Positions 13,777 through 16,779 of a stretch of DNA of 16,779 bases are shown here, piece by piece. Positions within the stretch are counted from its first letter, which is position 1. Each line of letters starts with the position of its first letter. Source of the DNA: JBFKPQ01 sp041628225. Lineage in GTDB: Bacteria > Actinomycetota > Acidimicrobiia > Spongiisociales > JAENVV01. A program made the translations under genes and the position numbers. The notes under the pieces are model-generated. The model ran no database searches. It was not told the origin of the DNA and worked only from the letters and a program-made list of their open reading frames with translations. The stretch lies in assembly GCA_041628225.1 (NCBI GenBank), contig JBFKPQ010000043.1, forward strand, positions 1 to 16,779, in the 5' to 3' direction.

Positions 13777-14339
13777 CCGATCGCTCCGTCATCGCTGCAT
13801 TGGCGGTCGCACTCGTAGCCTTCGCCGTCTACGGTGTCGTGGTCGACAGCCCGTTCACGTGGATCTATGTGAGCATCACGGCCGTCCTCGGTGTAGCCGT
13901 GTTGGCGCTCCATCGAGCCGTCAGATTCCCCGCCCGGGTCCTATGGGGACTGTGGGCGGCCGCGGTCGGAAATCTGGCCGGCGGTATCTGGCTGGTCGAC
14001 GGCCAGCCCCTCTACGTCCATCAGGTCTGGGGATCGCTGCGCTACGACAAACCCTTTCACTTCGCCGCCACCGGCATCGCCGCGTGGGCGGCGTACGAGG
14101 TCCTGCTGCCCCGAATGTGGGGGTCGGCGAATCGGTGGGGCATCGGTTTCGTCGCTGTCATGGTGGCGTGTGGCGCCGGCGCCCTCGTCGAGATCGTCGA
14201 GTACGTCGGGACGCTGATCATCGAGAACGCCAACGTCGGAGACTACGGCAACAACATGGCCGACCTCGTGGCCAACCTCGCCGGCGCCGTCGGCGCCACG
14301 AGCGTGGCCGCGTGGGCGCTCGCCGACCGTGCTGCGTGA
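13773..14339 (+). CDS. Six-helix membrane protein, DUF2238-like
   Basis: The 188-residue product has about six membrane helices and no signal peptide beyond the first. Conserved-looking polar residues sit in the membrane: DKPFHF (Asp92, His96), EIVEY (Glu140, Glu143) and the loop NVGDYGNNMADLVAN. This D-H, E-E, D-N-D-N pattern recalls DUF2238/YjdF-like proteins, which are distantly like VanZ; the match is partial, so the call is moderate. The function of that family is unknown. The GTG start overlaps the tetR stop as GTGA and no separate ribosome site is obvious, so translation is probably coupled. Co-expression with a TetR regulator suggests it is controlled with the fatty-acid gene, perhaps acting on lipids or envelope, but nothing in the sequence shows a substrate. 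It ends 11 bp before the end of the reverse-strand MFS gene. Confidence 0.72.
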   Translation: MTDRSVIAALAVALVAFAVYGVVVDSPFTWIYVSITAVLGVAVLALHRAVRFPARVLWGLWAAAVGNLAGGIWLVDGQPLYVHQVWGSLRYDKPFHFAATGIAAWAAYEVLLPRMWGSANRWGIGFVAVMVACGAGALVEIVEYVGTLIIENANVGDYGNNMADLVANLAGAVGATSVAAWALADRAA

Positions 14340-14350
14340 TCCGGTCGCGG

Positions 14351-15607
14351 TCAACTCGTGCCGGCGTCGGCGCCCGTGGCCATCCGACCCAGACCCATGG
14401 CAGCAAGTGCGGCCACCATCGGGATGGCGATGAAAGCCACGGCGGCCGGTCCGTATCCTCCGCGGTTGTCACGCGCCAGGGAAAGCGCCACCGGGCCGAG
14501 TGAACTGGCGGCCACACCGATCAGCGTGGCAACGCCGTGGATGGCACCGATGTGACCGAGCCCGAACCAGCGGGGCAGCAACGTCGACCCCACCGATCGC
14601 GAGCCGCCGCCTGCGGCGCCGAGCAGGACCGCGTAGAGACCGATCATCCATCCCGTCGACAGATCCGCAGCCAGCAGCAAGGCAGTGGCGAGCACCGCCA
14701 TCGCGCCGATGATGAGGATGCGGCCCGACAGTCGATCGGCCAGGTAGCCGAACAGGACGCCGGCAACCGCCGCTCCGATCGTTTGGGGCAGGAACATCGC
14801 GGCAGCTTCTGTCACCGACAGGCCCGCGTCACCGAGTAGCGAGATCTGATGGAAGTTCAAAGCCGTGACGAGCATGCTCACGGCCCCCATCGAGAAAGCC
14901 AGCACCCAGAAGCGATAGGTACGAACGGCTTGAGACCTCGACACACAGGACCCCACCCGCGGGGTGGCAGCCACCTGAACGTCATCACCGTCGGGGCGCT
15001 GGCCGACGTCGGCCGGACGATCGATCATGCCGAATCGGGCGATGGGAACGACCGTCACCGCGACGACCGCTGCCGCGATCAGCCACGTGCGCCTCCAGTC
15101 CACCACCGCGATCAGCCCACTCAGACCGACCGGTACCAGACTCATGAGCACCGCAACGCCCGTGTTGAAGACACCGAGGACTGCGCCCCGTCGCCGTTCG
15201 AACCAGTGGGTCACGGCCACCGTCGAGGCCAGTGTCAACGCTCCCTGGCCGAGAAGCCGAATGCCGACGAAGCCGATCGTCAACGACACCAATCCTCTGA
15301 CACCCGCCATGGCGGTCAGCGCCACCGCGAATGCAGCCCCGATCAGGGTCATCGCACGGCGGACGCCGACCCGGTCGATCGAGCGCCCGACGAACGGCAA
15401 CAGGGTCGCAGCCGACATGGTGCCGACGAGATACGCCGTCGACACCTGAGATCGCGTGGCTCCGAGGTCGGCGATGAAGTGGTCGATGAAGACACTCACC
15501 CCGATGGTTTGTCCGGGCCCGGTGAGGGCGCCGGTGAGCGTGGCGAGCCCAACGATTCGCCAACCCGAGAACACCTGGCGAGCAGGTCGGCCGATGGGGG
15601 ACGTCAC
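14351..15607 (-). CDS. MFS transporter, OFA/monocarboxylate-like
   Basis: This 418-residue carrier of the major facilitator superfamily has about 12 membrane helices in two halves with a cytoplasmic middle loop near residues 190-225. The N-terminal half shows GPGQTIGVSVFIDHF, a pattern I associate with the oxalate/formate antiporter and monocarboxylate carrier group. The loop after helix 2 reads GRSIDRVGVRR, the MFS A-motif-like DRxGxRR. The second half repeats it as GYLADRLSGR. The substrate is not visible; a small organic acid or similar compound is the family expectation. The GTG start overlaps the TGA of the upstream histidine kinase gene (GTGA on the reverse strand, 15604-15607), so both are made from one transcript with coupled translation. 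The gene ends 11 bp from the DUF2238-like gene. Confidence 0.88.
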   Translation of the reverse strand: MTSPIGRPARQVFSGWRIVGLATLTGALTGPGQTIGVSVFIDHFIADLGATRSQVSTAYLVGTMSAATLLPFVGRSIDRVGVRRAMTLIGAAFAVALTAMAGVRGLVSLTIGFVGIRLLGQGALTLASTVAVTHWFERRRGAVLGVFNTGVAVLMSLVPVGLSGLIAVVDWRRTWLIAAAVVAVTVVPIARFGMIDRPADVGQRPDGDDVQVAATPRVGSCVSRSQAVRTYRFWVLAFSMGAVSMLVTALNFHQISLLGDAGLSVTEAAAMFLPQTIGAAVAGVLFGYLADRLSGRILIIGAMAVLATALLLAADLSTGWMIGLYAVLLGAAGGGSRSVGSTLLPRWFGLGHIGAIHGVATLIGVAASSLGPVALSLARDNRGGYGPAAVAFIAIPMVAALAAMGLGRMATGADAGTS

Positions 15608-16779
15608 CCGAGGAGGCTAACGCTCTCCTCGTCCCTCCAGGGATCGGGGGCCTCGACCGGAGCCGGTAGTTCGACCACGAAAGCCGTGCGACCCTCGATC
15701 CGCTCGTACCGGACGTCTCCGTCCATCCCGCGCGCCAGGATCCTTGCTACCGCCAAGCCCAGTCCAATGCTGCCGGTGACGGTCGCGGCTTCTCCGTCGT
15801 GCTGGTAACGCTCGAACAGCTTCGAAGGGTCGGACACCCCGTCTCCGTCGTCCGAGACGACCAGCCGGTAGGTGGACCCGTGGACCTGACCATCCACTGC
15901 GATGTCCGGGCCTCCGTGTCGGATGGCGTTGGAGACGAGGTTGCCGACCAAATGCCGGAGGCGGAGGCGGTCGGCATCGGCGACACCTCGACACGCCACA
16001 CGGACCGGCACGCCGACGTTGGCGACGGCGAGTTCGACTTCGGCCGCCACGTCGGTCGGCTGGATGTCGAATCCGAGGTCACCGGAGTCGGCTTTGGCCG
16101 TGACGAGCAGATCGTCGACCATGCGAGCGAGGTTGCTGGCTTCCCCGATGACGAGCCCGTTCAGTTCGTGGGCGAGTTCGGCGTCGTCGAATCCGGCGTC
16201 GCGCATGGTGACAGCCATGCCGAGAATGCCGGTCAGTGGGGTCCGGAGCTCGTGGCTCAAGCTGGCGATCATCTGGTCTTTGACCTTCTCACGCTCCTGG
16301 GCGTATTGCAGCTGGAGCTCGAGCGCAACTTGTCGGGAGCGTCGCCGCTGCAGCCAACGGAACATGAGGAGCGCGAGCACCGGGACGAGGAACGCGACCG
16401 CGATCGAGGTGATCCGTACCAGGCGACCGGCTGCTCCCGACTCTGCGGCCATTCTGTCGAGCGTGTCTTGCCTCGCCTCGACCAGGCGGCTGTCGACGAT
16501 GGAGAGTACGCGTTCGAACTCAACCCCGGCCTGAGCGGCCGATTCCTCGTCGCCAGAAACCACGGCGGCGCTGAACGCTTCGCCGGCCACCACGAGCCGA
16601 TCCGCAGGGTCCGGTACGTCCAGGCGACCGAGGCGCCTCGCCACCGCGGCCGTAGCGGCCTCGATGTCCTCGGCCGCCGCGGCGACCTGTTCGGAGGTTG
16701 CGTAGCCGCGCGCTTCCGCCTGGCCCACCAGGAGAGCCACGGCCGCCGCAGTCCGAGCTGCCGCGGTGCCGGCGAGCGC
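15604..16779 (-). CDS. Membrane-bound sensor histidine kinase, 5'-truncated by the window edge
   Basis: The reverse-strand frame is open to the right edge, so the true start lies outside; GTG at 16740 is only a possible internal start. The visible 391 residues begin with an alanine-rich helical stretch of about 125 residues, probably an extracytoplasmic helix-bundle sensor, followed by one membrane helix (LVRITSIAVAFLVPVLALLMF). A basic linker and coiled coil lead to HisKA with the phosphorylated His in SLSHELRTPL (codon 16252-16254). The ATPase domain has the N-box NLVSNAIRHGG, SDDGDGVS and GSIGLGLAVA. All catalytic boxes are intact. The first transmembrane helix is presumably off-window. 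It is followed directly by an MFS carrier overlapping by GTGA, which suggests that sensor and carrier handle the same signal. No response regulator is in view. Confidence 0.9.
   Translation of the reverse strand, partial: ALAGTAAARTAAAVALLVGQAEARGYATSEQVAAAAEDIEAATAAVARRLGRLDVPDPADRLVVAGEAFSAAVVSGDEESAAQAGVEFERVLSIVDSRLVEARQDTLDRMAAESGAAGRLVRITSIAVAFLVPVLALLMFRWLQRRRSRQVALELQLQYAQEREKVKDQMIASLSHELRTPLTGILGMAVTMRDAGFDDAELAHELNGLVIGEASNLARMVDDLLVTAKADSGDLGFDIQPTDVAAEVELAVANVGVPVRVACRGVADADRLRLRHLVGNLVSNAIRHGGPDIAVDGQVHGSTYRLVVSDDGDGVSDPSKLFERYQHDGEAATVTGSIGLGLAVARILARGMDGDVRYERIEGRTAFVVELPAPVEAPDPWRDEESVSLLG

Noticed and set aside
14849..15808. Forward open frame of 319 codons opposite the MFS carrier
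   Set aside because: Very charged, repetitive translation typical of antisense to membrane helices; no domain seen.
1..16779. CRISPR array, insertion sequence, phage or integrase-associated site
   Set aside because: No regular repeat-spacer pattern, transposase, integrase or terminal inverted repeats were seen; gene content is typical chromosomal.

Overview
The window is GC-rich, densely coded bacterial DNA with many GTG starts. Its genes look actinobacterial: a FadE5-type acyl-CoA dehydrogenase, an ATP-dependent LigB-like ligase, an OFA-like MFS carrier, and genes that seem to be read from leaderless transcripts. An Acidimicrobiia-type actinobacterium is a reasonable guess, but no rRNA or other phylogenetic marker is present to prove it. 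There is no sign of phage, insertion sequence, CRISPR array, tRNA or rRNA, so this reads as ordinary chromosome rather than an island.

Layout, left to right. (1) The 3' part of an ATP-dependent DNA ligase enters from the left edge and is followed by the only sizeable non-coding stretch (1266-1683). That stretch holds a strong hairpin and an 11-bp direct repeat just before a small CoA-binding protein. (2) A reverse-strand dinB (DNA polymerase IV) ends 2 bp from that gene. (3) A forward copper module follows: a lipoprotein that fuses a cupredoxin, a beta-helix and a membrane domain, then a Tat-exported two-domain multicopper oxidase. A small reverse-strand DUF1475-like membrane gene overlaps the oxidase tail. 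(4) A forward signalling block follows: a PASTA-domain membrane protein, a FIST-domain sensor protein and a double-PAS histidine kinase. The last two overlap by GTGA. (5) fadE5-like (reverse) and a TetR regulator (forward) diverge from an AT-rich intergenic region carrying nested palindromes. tetR overlaps a DUF2238-like membrane gene. (6) On the reverse strand at the right edge, a truncated membrane histidine kinase is followed by an MFS carrier that it overlaps by GTGA.

How the genes work together. The lipoprotein and the oxidase probably form an extracytoplasmic copper redox pair, in which the cupredoxin could pass electrons to or from the oxidase. The FIST protein probably senses a small ligand and reports to the overlapping kinase, but no response regulator lies in the window. 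The TetR protein probably represses fadE5 and itself through the shared operator, linking fatty-acid oxidation to an acyl-type ligand. The right-edge kinase and carrier are translationally coupled and may form a sensing and uptake unit.

Gene boundaries are very tight. Three start/stop junctions use GTGA, and all four tail-to-tail junctions leave between 11 bp of spacing and 8 bp of overlap. Three genes have a TAnnnT box 6-8 nt before a start codon, which fits leaderless mRNAs. The FIST gene instead has a short leader with a hairpin and a 12-codon mini-ORF whose stop overlaps the FIST start. I see no complete, clearly new defence or mobile system. The best candidates for something little described are the fused copper lipoprotein with its oxidase, and the FIST leader.
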